From NCBI RefSeq assembly GCF_036850765.1, contig NC_089493.1:164917640-164981639 (forward strand): a stretch of 64,000 nt of DNA, written 5' to 3'. Each line of letters starts with the position of its first letter. The stretch's first letter is position 1. Positions 10,921 to 22,605 of the stretch are shown here, one piece after another. The translations under genes were made by a program, and so were the position numbers. The notes below the pieces were generated by a model. That model was not told the DNA's origin, did not search any database, and was given only the letters and a program-made list of their open reading frames with translations. This DNA is from Saccopteryx bilineata. Lineage: Eukaryota > Chordata > Mammalia > Chiroptera > Emballonuridae.

Positions 10921-11388
10921 GCCTGACCAGGCGTTGGCGCAGTGGATAGAGTGTCGGGCTGGGACGCGGAGTACCCAGGTTTGAAACCTCAAGGTCGCTG
11001 GCTTGAACATGGGCTCATCTGGCTTGAGCACTAGCTCACCAGCTTGAGCAAGGGGTAGCTGGCTTGAGTGTGGGATCATAGACATGACGCCATGGTCGCT
11101 GGCTTAAGCCCAAAGGTTATCGGCTTCAAGCCCAAGGGAGCTGGCTTGAGCCCAAGGTCACTGGCTTGAGCAAGGGGTCACTTGCTCTGCTGTAGCCTCC
11201 CCCCCCCCCCCCGTCAAGGTACATATGAGAAAGCAATCAATGAACAACTAAGGTGCCTCAACGAAAACTTGATGCTTCCATCTCTCTCCCTTCCTGTATA
11301 TGACTATCCCTATCTGTCCCTCTCTCTGTCTCTTTCTCTGTCGCAAACAAAACAAAACAAAAAAACCGAAAGAAAAAAACAAAAAAAT
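10921..11388 (+). repeat. bat SINE type B, long variant
   Basis: At about 470 bp it is longer than its relatives because the GCTTGAGC-type block is expanded (10990-11190), followed by a run of C at 11200-11212. Confidence 0.88.
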
Positions 11389-11712
11389 AATGGATGAAGG
11401 ACTTGAATAGATATTTCTTCAAAGAATATATACAAATAGCCAATAAGCACATGAAAAGATATCAACATCAGGGATATGTAAATCAAAACCACAATGAGAG
11501 TGCTGGCCAGCTAGCTCAGTTGGTTAGAGTGTGTTTGTTCCTGATACTCAAAGGTTGCGGGTTTATTCCCTAGTCAGGGCACATACAGGAAAAGATTGAT
11601 GTTTCTATCTCTCTCTCCCTTCCTCTTTCTCTAAAATCAATGAATAAATTAAAAAACAAACAGACAATGAGATACCACTTCAGACCTCCAAGGATGATTA
11701 TACAAATAAATA
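11389..11712 (+). repeat. L1 ORF2 fragment, split by a SINE
   Basis: Sense-strand L1 ORF2 3' region (aaccacaatgagag, resuming after the SINE as acaatgagataccacttcag). The reading fits the conserved segment before the L1 C-terminal domain. Confidence 0.7.
11500..11663 (+). repeat. bat SINE type D nested in L1
   Basis: Bounded by ACAATGAGA at 11491-11499 and 11664-11672, a duplication of L1 target sequence. Confidence 0.85.
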
Positions 11713-11717
11713 TATTA

Positions 11718-12014
11718 GCCTGACCAGTGGTGGCACAGTAGATAGAGCATCAACCTGCGACGCTGAGGTCCCAGGCTCAAAATCCCAAGGTTGCTGGCTT
11801 GAGCAAGGGTTCATCAGCTTGAGCATGGAATCATCAACATGATCCCATGGTTGCTGGCTTGAGCCCAAGGTTGCTGGCTTGAGCAAGGGGTCACTGGCTT
11901 GGCTGGAGCCCCCCCCGCAATCAAGGCACGTAAGAGAAAGTAATCAGTGACAACTAAAGTGACACAAACTGTCTCTCTCTTTCGCTAAAAAAATTAAAAT
12001 AAAAAAGAAAAAGA
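11718..12014 (+). repeat. bat SINE type B
   Basis: Head GCCTGACCAGTGGTGGCACA, three GGCTTGAGC-like units, A-rich tail. It truncates the L1 fragment on its left. Confidence 0.88.
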
Positions 12015-12029
12015 AATATGTTCATTGAT

Positions 12030-12755
12030 ATGTATTTTTATTATTATAGAAATTTTCAACACATACAATGGTAGACAGAATAGATTATAATGCGCCCTCA
12101 CGCATCCGTTACTCAGCAACAACTACCACATCATGGGAAGTCTTGTTTCATTTGTATCTCTACCTGCTTATTTATTGTATTATTTTTTTTCCAGTTGCAG
12201 TTTTATTAACAAAATCATGTTTGATAACCAATTTAGGGAAACAAGGACATACATACATTTGCTTTTTTTAAATGTTGCCTTACACATTTTTTTTCTTTTT
12301 TTTTTTGTATTTTTCTGAAGTTAGAAATGGGGAGGCAGTCAGACAGACTCCCGCATGCGCCCAACCGGGATCCACCCGGCATGCCCACCAGGGGGTGATG
12401 TACTGCCCATCTGGGGCATCGCTCTGCTGTGACCAGAGCCATTCTAGCGCCTGAGGCAGAGGCCACGGAGCCATCCTCAGCGCCCGGGCCATCTTTGCTC
12501 CAATGGAGCTTTGGCTGCGGGAAGGAAGAGAGACAGGAAGAAGAGGGGGAGAAGCAGATGGGCGCTTCTCCTGTGTGACCTGGCTGGGAATCGAACCCAG
12601 GACTCCTGCACGCCAGGCCGACACTCTACCATTGAGCCAACCGGCCAGGGCCTTATTTCTTGTATTATTTTGAAGAAAATTCCAGACATCATTTCATCTG
12701 TAAATATTTCAGTATGTATCTCTGAAAGAGAAAGATTCTACTTAAAAAATCCATA
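12030..12755 (-). repeat. ancient L1-like repeat, interrupted by a type A SINE
   Basis: The segments at 12030-12286 and 12653-12755 (agacatcatttcatctg, atttcagtatgtatctc) recall an old L1 3' region. A related stretch occurs at 62366-62470. The family was not established. Confidence 0.4.
12287..12652 (-). repeat. bat SINE type A
   Basis: Antisense copy with a (T)n tail at 12287-12307 and its head ending GGCCAGGGCC at 12652. Confidence 0.92.
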
Positions 12756-13130
12756 GGCCCTGGCCAGTTGGCTCAGTGGTAGAGCGTCGGCCTGGTGTGC
12801 AGGAGTCCTGGGTTTGATTCCCCGCCAGGGCACACAGGAGAAGCGCCCATCTGCTTCTCCACCCCTCCCCCTCTCCTTCCTTTCTGTCTCTCTCTTCCCC
12901 TCCCGCAGCCAAGGCTCCATTGGAGCAAAGTTGGCCCTGGGCGCTGAGGATGGCTCCGTGGCCTCTGCCTCAGGTGCTAGAATGGCTCTGGTCGCAACAG
13001 AGCGATGCCCCAGATGGGCAGTGCATTGCCCTCTGGTGGGCATGCCGGGTGGATCCCGGTCGGGCACATGCGGGAGTCTGCCTGACTGCCTCCCCGTTTC
13101 TAACTTCAAGAAAAAACCCCATAATATTAC
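12756..13130 (+). repeat. bat SINE type A
   Basis: Sense copy lying about 100 bases from the antisense copy on its left, a second inverted pair. The tail is short and diverged. Confidence 0.9.
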
Positions 13131-13150
13131 ATTTAAAAAATAGTAATAAA

Positions 13151-13305
13151 TGTTTTTTCTTTTTATTTGATAGAGAGGAAGGGCGATAGAGAGAGAGAGA
13201 CAGGAACATAGATCTGATCCTGTATGTGTCGTGACCAGAGATTGAACCAGCAACCTCTGTACTTTGGGACAACACTTTAACCTACCAAACTATCTGGCCA
13301 AGGCA
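13151..13305 (-). repeat. bat SINE type D
   Basis: Antisense, purine-rich left end, head remnant CTATCTGGCCAAGGCA at the right. Confidence 0.72.
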
Positions 13306-13454
13306 AGTTATGAATCTTTAAATATCCTCAAATACCTAGTCAGTATTCAAATTTTAAGTTGAATCATAAATTTTTATTTTTTACAGTTTGAATCAGAATA
13401 TAAATATAAATAGGATCCACACATTGTGGTTGATTGACATACTTCTTAAATATA

Positions 13455-14262
13455 TATTTACCAAATTTAATTAATTATAATCATATACCATACAGTTCAC
13501 CCACTTAACAATTAAATAGCCTGACCAGGTGGTGGCTCAGTGGATAGAGCATTGGATTGGGACATGGAGCACCCGGGTTTGAGACCCTGAGGTTGCCAGC
13601 TTGAGCGCGGGTTCATTGGGTTTCAGCAAGGCTCACCAGCTTGAGCCCAAGGTCACTGGCTTGAGCAAGGGGTAACTCAGTCTGCTGTAGCCCCTCCACC
13701 CCCAGTCAAAGCACATATGAGAAATCTATCAATGAACAACTAAGTAACCACAAGGAAGAATTGATGTTTCTCATCTCTCTCCATCCTGTCTGTCTGTCCC
13801 TCTCTCTGACTGTCTCTGCCACCAAAAATAAATAAATAAATAATAATAGTCTTTTCAGAGTTTTGCATCCATTACCACACTTTTAGAACACTGTCATTCT
13901 CCTAAGTAATTCCCTCCCCTTATCCATCACCCACCCCCAATTCTCTTATCCTTTATACCTGCTTTCTGTCTCTATGAATTTGCCTACTCTAGACATTTCA
14001 TATAAATAGAATCATATCATCTTTGTGACTGGTTTCTTTTACTGAGCATGTTTTCAAGGTTTATTCATGTTGTAGCATGTATCAATACTTCATTTTTTAT
14101 GCCCAAATACTAGTCCATTGTATGGCTATATACCATTTTATTTACCCATTCATCAGTTGATAAATATTCGCATTATTTCTTATTTTTTTAATGTTATGAG
14201 TAATGTTGCTGTGAATATTTTTTGCACAAGTTATTTGTGTGGATTCTCAAGTATTTTTTAGT
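13455..14262 (-). repeat. old L1 3' region, split by a SINE
   Basis: Antisense L1 3' UTR and ORF2 end (cataccatacagttcaccc, then gttttgcatccattaccac and tcatataaatagaatcat). It is interrupted by the type B SINE at 13519-13848. Confidence 0.6.
13519..13848 (+). repeat. bat SINE type B nested in L1
   Basis: Head GCCTGACCAGGTGGTGGCTC and an (AATA)n tail; L1 sequence resumes on its right. Confidence 0.88.
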
Positions 14263-14552
14263 TTTTAAGTTTCCTCCATGTGTGCATTTGTGTGTGTGTG
14301 TGTGAGAGAGAGAGAGGAAAGTGAACTTAGTTACAACTTATTTGCTGAAGAAATTGTTTGTCATATAGTTCCTCACAATCTGGATTTTGCTGGTTGCATA
14401 TCTAAGGTGTGGTTTTGACATGATTTCCTTTGTATTTCCTGTTACTTCATAGTTGGATGTAGAGATTTGATGGCAAGACTGCATCATAGTGGTGTGGTGT
14501 TCTACTACCAGAGGCACATAGTGTCTGGTTGTCTCTTCCTAAATGGTTAACA

Positions 14553-14694
14553 TTGCACTGTCTGTATAGTTCAGTTGGTTAGAGCTTTGTCCCAAAGCAC
14601 AAAGGGATTCCTGGTCAGGACATGCATAGGAACAGATCGATGTTCTTTTCTCTCTCTCCCTTCCTCTCTCTCTCAAATTAATAAATAAAAAAAA
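14553..14694 (+). repeat. bat SINE type D
   Basis: Diverged head (tagttcagttggttagagc), CT-rich tract, then AATAAATAAA. Confidence 0.7.
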
Positions 14695-14839
14695 TAGCAG
14701 CATTTATGTTCCATGTCTCAACCAATTCATTAGAGGTTGCAAAATGCTGATATTCTATCACTTCTCCTTAAAATAGTAGCTAGAATGCTTCTATAAAGAG
14801 AAACTTTCCCTCACTTATTATTTTGTTAATCAGTGGAAT

Positions 14840-15521
14840 GATATCGTTTTGATAAACAAAAGTACATTAGAGAACATCGTGTTTATAGCAACATAATTCA
14901 CAATAGGCAAAAGGTAAAAGCAACGCAAGAGCCCATCGACAGACAAATGAATATACACACAGTGAAATGTTGTTCAGCTTTGAAAAGGAAGGGAATTCTG
15001 ACACATCTATAACATGGATGAACCTTGAGGACATTAAGTCAAATAAGCTTATCATAACAGGACAAATATTGCCCTGGCTGGATAGCTCCACTGGTAAGAG
15101 CATTAACCTGAAGCACAGAGGTTGCCTAGTTCAATCCCCAGTCAGGGCACATGCAGGACCAGATTTATGTTCCTGTCTCTCTTTATCTCTCCCACCTCCT
15201 CTCTGGCTAAAATCAATAAACTAAAAAAAAATTTAAAGGACAAATATTATATGATTCCACTTATTTGAGCTATCTAGAGCAGTCAAATGTATAGAGACAA
15301 GTAAAATGATGGCTGTCAGGGTCTCGGGGGGAGGGAATGAGGAGTTATTGTTTAATGGGCTCTGAGCTTCAGCTTTGCAAGATGGAAAAATTCCCTTAGA
15401 TGGATGGTGGCAATGGTTGTACAACAATGTGAATGTACTTAATGCCATTGAACTGTGCATTTAAAAATGGTAATGGCAAATTTTTGTCGTGTACATTTTA
15501 CCACAACTAAAGACAGTTTTA
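14840..15521 (+). repeat. L1 3' end, split by a SINE
   Basis: Sense-strand L1 ORF2 C-terminal region (gaaatgttgttcagctttg, acatggatgaaccttgagg) running into an old 3' UTR (aactgtgcatttaaaaatgg). Confidence 0.75.
15071..15236 (+). repeat. bat SINE type D nested in L1
   Basis: Target duplication AGGACAAATATT (15059-15070 and 15237-15248) from the host L1. Confidence 0.88.
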
Positions 15522-15705
15522 AATTTATTAATGATTTTTAGAAAGGGAGGAAGGGAGACAGAGAAAGAGAGAAAAACATTGATTTATTGTTCCACTTATT
15601 TATGCATTCGTTGGTTGACTCTTGTATGTGCCCTGACTGAAGAGTAACCCACCATCTTGGTTTATTGGGACAACGCTCTAACCAACTGAGCTACCAGGCC
15701 AAGGC
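15522..15705 (-). repeat. bat SINE type D
   Basis: Antisense copy with head remnant CTACCAGGCCAAGGC. It abuts the poly(A) end of the L1 on its left. Confidence 0.75.
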
Positions 15706-15738
15706 TTTAAAATTCTTTTTTAAAAAATATTTTATTTA

Positions 15739-16108
15739 GACCCTGGCCAGTTGGCTCAGTGGTAGAGCGTCGGCCTGGCATACGGGAGTCCCGGGTTCGA
15801 TTCCCGGCCAGGGCACACAGGAGAAGCACCCATCTGCTTCTCCACCCCTCCCCCTCTCCTTCCTCTCTGACTCTCTCTTCCCCTCCTGCAGCCAAGGCTC
15901 CATTGGAGCAAAGTTGGCCCGGGCACTGAGGATGGCTCTATGGCCTCTGCCTCAGGTGCTAGAATGGTTCTGGTTGCAGCAGAGCAACGCCCCAGATGGG
16001 CAGAGCATCGCCCCCTGGTGGGCATGCTGGGTGGATCCTGGTCAGGTGCATGCGGGAGTCTGTCTGACTGCCTCCCCGTTTCCAACTTCAGAAAAATACA
16101 AAAAAAAA
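15739..16108 (+). repeat. bat SINE type A
   Basis: Sense copy with intact B box GGTTCGATTCC, inserted between a type D and a type C remnant. Confidence 0.92.
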
Positions 16109-16109
16109 G

Positions 16110-16285
16110 TATTTATTGGCTTTAGAAAGAGGAGAGAGAGAAAGAAAGGGGAGGGAAGGAGCAGGAAGCATCAACTTCATAGTTGCTTCTCATATGTGCC
16201 TTGACTGGGCAAGCTTAGGGTTTCAAAACCGGGACCTCAGTGCTCCAGGTTGATGCTTTATCCACTGTACCACCACAGGTTAGGC
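16110..16285 (-). repeat. bat SINE type C
   Basis: Antisense; the head ends CACCACAGGTTAGGC. An overlapping open frame is SINE-derived. Confidence 0.8.
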
Positions 16286-16800
16286 TTAAACCATTTTAAA
16301 AGTACATTGCAGAATGGAATACTACAAGGCAAGGAACAGAGGTTGATGCACACAACTTGGATGGATCACAAAGGCATTATGCAGAGTGAGAAAAGTCAAT
16401 CTCAAAATGTCACATACTGTATGATTCTACTTAAATAACATTCTCAAAACAACAAAATTATAGAGAGGGAAAATAGATTAGCAAATGCCAAGGGGTAGAA
16501 ATGCTGGGGTGGAGGGGTGGTAGATGTGACTATTAGGAGGTACCATGAAAAAGATCTCTGTGGTAATGGAATAGTTCTGCATCTTGATTGCGGTGGTTGT
16601 TATAGCAACCTGCACGTGATAAAATGACATTAAGCAGTATGTACACATTGTACCATCAATTTCCTGGTTTTGATATTGTCCTATAATTATGTGAAGCAAC
16701 TATTGGGGGGGCACTGGATAAAAGACACACCGGAACTTTCTATGTAATTCTAGCTGCTTTCTGTGAATCTATTTACTTTTAGAAAATAAAGCTTAAAACA
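16286..16800 (+). repeat. L1 3' end
   Basis: Sense-strand L1 C-terminal and 3' UTR sequence (aatggaatactacaaggc, tgattctacttaaataacat), ending in a short AAATAAA tail. Same type as 14840-15521 but a different copy. Confidence 0.7.
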
Positions 16801-16945
16801 GTACATTTGTAGACCCTTCTTTGTAGTAAAAGTCCACATATGTAAAAAATGAAAATAGCAGTTGTTATTTATTATCTTCATTTTATATTTGAAAAAATTA
16901 ATGGCCAGGTTAAGCTTTGATTGCCGAAGTCAGTCTGTATTCTTT

Positions 16946-17110
16946 TTTTTTTTTTTGATTGACTTAAAAGAGAGAGAAACATCAATTTGTTTTTCCACTT
17001 ATTTATGCATTCGTTGGTTAATGTTTGTATGTGTCCTGAACAGGAACTGAACCTGCAACCTTGACGTATGGGGAGAATGCTGTAACCAACTGAGCTACCA
17101 GGCCAAGGCA
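16946..17110 (-). repeat. bat SINE type D
   Basis: T-rich tail at 16942-16955. Similar sequences flank both sides (cagtctgtattctt / cagactatattctt), a probable imperfect target duplication. Confidence 0.78.
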
Positions 17111-17304
17111 GACTATATTCTTAACCACTATGTCATATGGTATATATATTTACATATATATGCAATATTTACATTAAAAAGTTTGGAGGGACATACATCA
17201 TTTGCTATGGCAGTTATTCTTGGGAATAAAATTAATTTAAGAAAAGGAGCTTGAATTTTTAGTTTTATAGGTTTCTGAATTGACGCATTTACAACAAACA
17301 CACC

Positions 17305-17687
17305 TTTTTTTTTTTTTGGACAGAGACAGAGTCAGAGAGAGGGACAGATAGGGACAGAGAGACCGGAAGGGAGAGAGATGAGAAGCATCAATTCTTCCTT
17401 GTGGCACCTTAGTTGTTTCATGATTGCTTTCCCATATGTGCCTTGACCAGGGTGCTCCAGCAGAGCCAATGACTCCTTGTTCAAGTCAGTGACCTTGGGC
17501 TTCAAGCCAGTGACCTTTGGGCTGAAGCCAGCGACCATGGGGTCATGTCTATGATCCTGCACTCAAGCCACGACCTCATGCTCAAATGGGATGAGCCTGC
17601 TCTCAAGCCAGTGACCTTGTTTTTCCAACTTGGGTCCTCTGTGTCTCAGTCCAACGCTCTATCCACTGCACCACCGCCTGGTCAGGC
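17305..17687 (-). repeat. bat SINE type B
   Basis: Antisense copy with the full series of reiterated units (17470-17610) and head CGCCTGGTCAGGC. Confidence 0.9.
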
Positions 17688-17696
17688 TATTACTAC

Positions 17697-17860
17697 TTTT
17701 TTTTTTAAATGTTTATTTTATTGACTTTAGAAAGAGGAAGGTAAAGAGCAGGAGAAAGACAGGAACACCTGTTCCTGTATGTGCCCTGACCGGGGCTTGA
17801 AATGGCAACCTCTGTGCTTCCAGACGATGTTGTAACAAACAGAGCTATTCAGCCAGGGCA
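17697..17860 (-). repeat. bat SINE type D
   Basis: Antisense, in tandem with the type B copy on its left; head remnant TATTCAGCCAGGGCA. Confidence 0.75.
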
Positions 17861-18818
17861 CATTACTCTTATAATCAGAGTAAAAATATTTTTAAATTTT
17901 TCATTTGATTGAGGGGGAGAGCTAAAGCTAGTGAGGCACCCCATCCTCCATGCCCTAATGATGGGTCTGGGTTATCCTACATCAGTCACAACATTATTCT
18001 GAAAGATAAAGCTTGACAGGTGGGCCCCCGTCTCTGTTAGGATGTCTCCTTTCCTGGCCCTATTTTGTATTCATCAATTTGGTCATTCTGCTAGCTTTGG
18101 GCCCAGCCATCCCTCCAAATTCGCATGGATCCTGGATTGCAAGGCAAGCTGTCCACAGAACAAGGACGCTGTTCTGGTTGGCCCCAGCTTCGCCTCGCGG
18201 GAGCCCAGCAGCTGCCCACGCAGCGACACCTAGGACGGGACCACAGGACCACGGGACCCAGCTGAAAGCTGTAGGGTGGGGCCGGACAGTAGAGTCCGCT
18301 TTCTTTCTCCCTTGCCACTGACGCTTTTCAAAGCCAGCTCTGCCTCTCAGGTCCTCGTGCATGTTTCCCATTGGTTCATTTATATTGGAACAAGAACCTT
18401 TCTCAAGGAACTCTTCTAGGACATCGGTGAAAATAGATGTTTAAAAAGTGATAAAGTTTACGCAGAACTGTGCCGCCAAATCCTAATTCCAGTGCAAATG
18501 TTACAAGGTAGTGAGACCATAGCATTAAGGTTCGTCTGCTTTCTCCCTTAAACAAGACTGATTTCCACGAAAAGTTCAATTTCCTTAATGTAAATCAGCA
18601 ATACCGTGAACTGGACTGGGGACAATTGGCCTGAAGCTTTTGGAATGTTCTCACTTCATCTTCTTTACTCACGGAGGGGGAGAGAAGACAGCAGAATGCC
18701 CTTGGAATCAGTGGAGTGATTTAGGGAACCCCTCAGAAGACTTTTTTTTTTCTATTTCTTTGCTGCTATTGTTTTTAGTAACATGAAAGCAAATCATGCG
18801 TATTACTTTAAAATGTAA
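17861..18818. other. intergenic, moderately CpG-containing DNA, no recognised gene
   Basis: About 18000-18340 is GC-richer than its surroundings, with scattered CpGs and open frames on both strands. I see no domain, no splice pattern and no family resemblance. It could be a diverged LTR or a regulatory region. Confidence 0.35.
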
Positions 18819-18972
18819 GTCCTAGCCAGGATAACTTGAGCATCCTCCCAATTTGCCCAGGTCAGGGCACATACATACAAGAATTAACCAATGAATGCAT
18901 AAATGATGGAACAACAAATTAATGTTTCTCTTTCTCTCTCCCTTCCCCTCTCTCTCAAATTAATTTCAAAGT
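18819..18972 (+). repeat. bat SINE type D
   Basis: Diverged head (cctagccaggataacttgag) and CT-rich 3' part. Confidence 0.65.
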
Positions 18973-19077
18973 TTAAATGCAACTACTGTAGGAGTACGTA
19001 AAGTAAAATGTGAAGGAACCCTCCGACTTGCCTCATGCAATTCCCCAGGGATAACTAAATAATCTGTTAAAAAGTTG

Positions 19078-19403
19078 GCCTGACCAGGCGGTGGCGCAGT
19101 GGATAGAGCGTCGGACTGGGATGCGAAGGACCCAGGTCCGAGGTCACCAGCTTGAGTGCGGGCTCATCTGGTTTGAGCGAGGCTCACCAGCTTGCACCCA
19201 AGGTCACTGGCTCGAGCAAGGGGGTTACTCAGTCTGCTGAAGGCCCACGGTCAAGGCACATATGAGAGGGCAATCAATGAACAACTAAGGTGTCTCAATG
19301 AAAAACTGATGATTGACGCTTCTCATCTCTCTCCGTCCCTGTCTATCCCTCTCTCTGAGTCTCTCTCTGTCTCTGTAAAAAAATAAAAATTAAAAAATTT
19401 AAA
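19078..19403 (+). repeat. bat SINE type B
   Basis: Near-consensus head and tail with target duplication AAAAAGTTG on both sides (left ends 19077, right from 19404). Confidence 0.92.
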
Positions 19404-19639
19404 AAAAAGTTGGTCTTCCTCTGTCTAAATCTTTTTTGTGCACATTCTAACACATATAAATACACAGACACAGACACACACAAGCAAAATTTCACGAAGA
19501 TAAAAAACTTTTATCAAGATAAAACTTAGAATCAATTGTGCAGAGCTTAAGTGTACAGCTCACAGTGAGACTGTTTTTTAATCCACAAAAAATGGAATTA
19601 TATCAGTCACGTTTCACTGCAGTTATTTTGTTAAGAATA

Positions 19640-19697
19640 TTTTTTATTTTTCAATTACAGTTGACATACAATATTGTATTAGTTTCAGGTATATGGT
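19640..19697 (-). repeat. short L1 3'-end fragment
   Basis: Contains caattacagttgacatac and attagtttcaggtatat, the common antisense L1 3' UTR motif also seen near 42690 and 56180. Confidence 0.55.
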
Positions 19698-19700
19698 TGC

Positions 19701-20036
19701 TTTTTATTTTTATTTTTTACAGAGACAGAGAGAGAATCAGAGAGAGGGATAGACAGGGACAGACAGATAGGAACAGAGAGAGATGAGAAGCATCAATTAT
19801 CAGTTTTTCGTTGCGACACCTTAGTTGTTCATTGATTGCTTTCTCATATGTGCCTTGACCATGGGCCTTCAGCAGACCGAGTAAACCCTTGCTCAAGCCA
19901 GTGACCTTGGGCTCAAGCTGGTGAGCTTTGCTCAAACCAGATGAGCCTGTGATCAAGCTGGTGACCTCAGGGTCTCGAACCTGGGTCCTCCACATCCCAG
20001 TCCAACACTATCCACTGTGCCACTGCCTGGTCAGGC
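19701..20036 (-). repeat. bat SINE type B
   Basis: Antisense copy in L1 sequence. TGGTTGCTTTTT on the left matches TGGTTGTTTTTT on the right as an imperfect target duplication. Confidence 0.9.
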
Positions 20037-20080
20037 TGGTTGTTTTTTTTGTTTGTTTGTTTTTTGGTTTTTTTATGATT

Positions 20081-20304
20081 TTTTTTTAAATTTTTTTTTA
20101 TTCATTTTAGAGAGCAGGGAGAAAGGGAAAGAGAGAGAGACAGAGAGGAAGAGAGAGAGGAGAGAGCGACAGAGAGAGAAGTGGGGAGGAGCTGGAAGCA
20201 TCAACTCCCATATGTGCCTTGACCTGGCAAGCCCAGGGTTTCGAACCGGCAACCTCAGCATTTCCAGGTAGACGCTTTATCCACTGCACCACCACAGGTC
20301 AGGC
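20081..20304 (-). repeat. bat SINE type C
   Basis: Antisense copy with an expanded GAGAGAGA purine tract (20110-20180). Confidence 0.85.
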
Positions 20305-20989
20305 GCTTTTTTTTTTTTTAACCTCAGTAATATTGTGATAATTCTTCTAAAGCAGTACATATAGGTCTCATTCTTTTCATGAGGGCATAGTATTCTGTAG
20401 TATGAATTATAGTATTCTCTATCTTTTCCCAACTGATGAGTAGTTAGACTGTGTCCAATTTTTTGCTGTTACATGTTATTAGATTTTATAACTTTAAAAC
20501 TTTAATTTTTTCTTTATATAAAAATAATACCTGCTTAGTATAAAATATTCAACATTTCAGAAATGTATGGTTTAGGAAGCAAAAGTCCTTCATAATTCCT
20601 TCTCAGCCACCAAATACAGATGTTATTCATGCATTTACCACATATATCATTTATATTGTGTAGTCTCTATACACTATTCAAAGCACAAAGTGTTATTCTA
20701 TATATCATGTTTGCTGCTGAAGTCATTGGATGTTAAATTCCAGGTCTTTATTTCTTTCCCAGTAGTGAAGAGACTGGGCCCTTTTAAGCTATAAACTGTG
20801 AAAACCACCAACTCCTCATAAGTAAGGACTTTGCTGTCTATATTGCTCTGCCACCTAATCTGCCTCATAATCTTTAGATCCTGCCTCTCCTCATCCAGGG
20901 CAACACCCCTGCCTTTCTCTCCAAAGGTCCCTACTTTTCTAGGACTTGAAGCCCCTTTCTGTTTTTATCTTTACAAACTCCCTCCTCTC

Positions 20990-21041
<52 letters not shown>

Positions 21042-21130
21042 TAAATACATGACTTGTCCACATCCTTTGCCTATGTAAATCTCGTTTACAGATATATAAA
21101 TCCTTTATTTAAGCAGTAGGCTTGATAACT
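20305..21130. other. intergenic DNA, old L1-like stretch and (AC)n
   Basis: About 20310-20700 resembles a very diverged antisense L1. About 20700-20985 is unassigned. No gene was seen. Confidence 0.35.
20992..21039 (+). repeat. (AC)24 microsatellite
   Basis: An uninterrupted AC dinucleotide run of about 24 units, long enough to be length-polymorphic. Confidence 0.97.
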
Positions 21131-21141
21131 AACAGAGTCAT

Positions 21142-21547
21142 TTTTTTTTGTGACAGAGACAGAGAGAGAGTCAGAGAAAAGGACAGATAGTGACAGACAG
21201 ACAGGAAGGGAGAGAGATGAGAAGCATCAATTCTTTGTTGCGGCACCTTAGTTGTTCACTGATTGCTTTCTCATATGTGCCTTGACTGGGGGGCTACAGC
21301 AGAGTGGAGGGAGGCTTGCTCCAGCCAGTGATCTTTGGGCTCAAGCCAGCGACCTTTGGGCTCAAGCCAGCAACCATGGGGTCATGTCTATGATCCCACG
21401 CTCAAGCTAGTGACCTCATGCTCAAGCCAGCGACCCTGTGCTCAGGCCAGTGAGCCTGTGCTCAAGCCAGCGACTTCAGGGTTTCAAACATGGGTCCTCT
21501 GTATCCCAGTCCAATGCTCTATTCACTGTGCCACTGCCTGGTCAGAC
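21142..21547 (-). repeat. bat SINE type B, long variant
   Basis: Antisense copy of about 400 bp with roughly nine reiterated gctcaagccagYgacc units, more than in most copies here. Confidence 0.88.
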
Positions 21548-21599
21548 ATATTCTGTATATTCTCAACTTTTTTTTGGTAAAGAATATTGTAATAGTTGA

Positions 21600-22165
21600 T
21601 TGAGCCAAGATCCCAATTGCTCCCTTAAAATTTTTGATATTGCTTTATTATATACAATTTACAAATAATATGCACATTTTTATGTTAAGTTCTATGAATT
21701 TGACAATTATAGGTATGTATACATATATTCGTATATGTGTGTGTATATATGTATGTGTGTGTAACTTCCACCCAAAATGATATATAAATCATTTCCATTA
21801 TCCTAGAAAATTCCCTTGATCCCTTTCTGAATAAATGATCTTTCCAACAACAGCAACCACATTAAACACCAAAATTAGTTTTGCATGTTTCTGGACTTCA
21901 TATGAATGAAATTGTAGAGTTCCTATGCTTTTCTGTCTTTCCTCTTTTGCTTAACATAATCATTTTGAGACTCACTTATGTTGTGGAGTTTACCAATAGG
22001 TCATCCTTTTTGTTGTAGAATTCCATTATATGCATGCATCATCATTTGTTACGCCATTCTTCTGTGGATGGACATTTGGGCTGTCTCCACTTTTGAGCTA
22101 TATATGAATAAGGCTGTTATTAACATTTGTATACAAGTCATTTTGTGAACATGTTTTTAATTTTC
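21600..22165 (-). repeat. old L1 fragment
   Basis: Antisense L1 3' UTR and ORF2 end (tatgaatgaaattgtagag, tggacatttgggctgtctcc). It is truncated on the right by a younger L1. Confidence 0.65.
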
Positions 22166-22605
22166 TTTTTTTTATAAATAAATTTTTATTAATTTTAATG
22201 GGGTGATATCAATAAATCAGGGTACATATATTCAAAGAAAACATGTCCAGGTTATCTTGTCATTCAATTATGTTGCATACCCATCCATCACCCAAAGTCA
22301 GATTGACCTCCATCATCTTCTATCTAGCTTTCTTTGTGCCCTCCCCCTCCCCCTCTTCCTCCTCCCCCCCCTAACCACCACACTCTTCTCCATGTCTCTT
22401 AGTCTCATTTTTATGTCCCACCAATGTATGAAATCATGCAGTTCTTGTTTTTTTCTGATTTACTTATTTCACTCCATATAATGTTATCAAGATCCCACCA
22501 TTTTGTTGTAAATAATCCAATGTCATCATTTCTTATGGCTGAGTAGTATACCATAGTGTATATGTGCCACATCTTCTTTATCCAGCCTTCTATTTTTTTA
22601 TAGTG
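22166..22605 (-). mobile_element. 5'-truncated L1, younger subfamily
   Basis: Antisense L1 3' UTR plus the ORF2 C-terminus (the frame reads WHIYTMVYYSAIRNDDIG). It is the same subfamily as the long L1 at 25672-34383, whose 3' end it matches closely. Confidence 0.85.

Noticed and set aside
10990..11190. CRISPR-like regularly spaced repeats in type B SINEs
   Set aside because: The GGCTTGAGC units are short, diverged and occur within a eukaryotic SINE; no spacer-repeat structure.
17990..18340. A possible exon or small gene in the GC-richer stretch
   Set aside because: Open on both strands but no splice logic, domain or start context; left as unassigned DNA.
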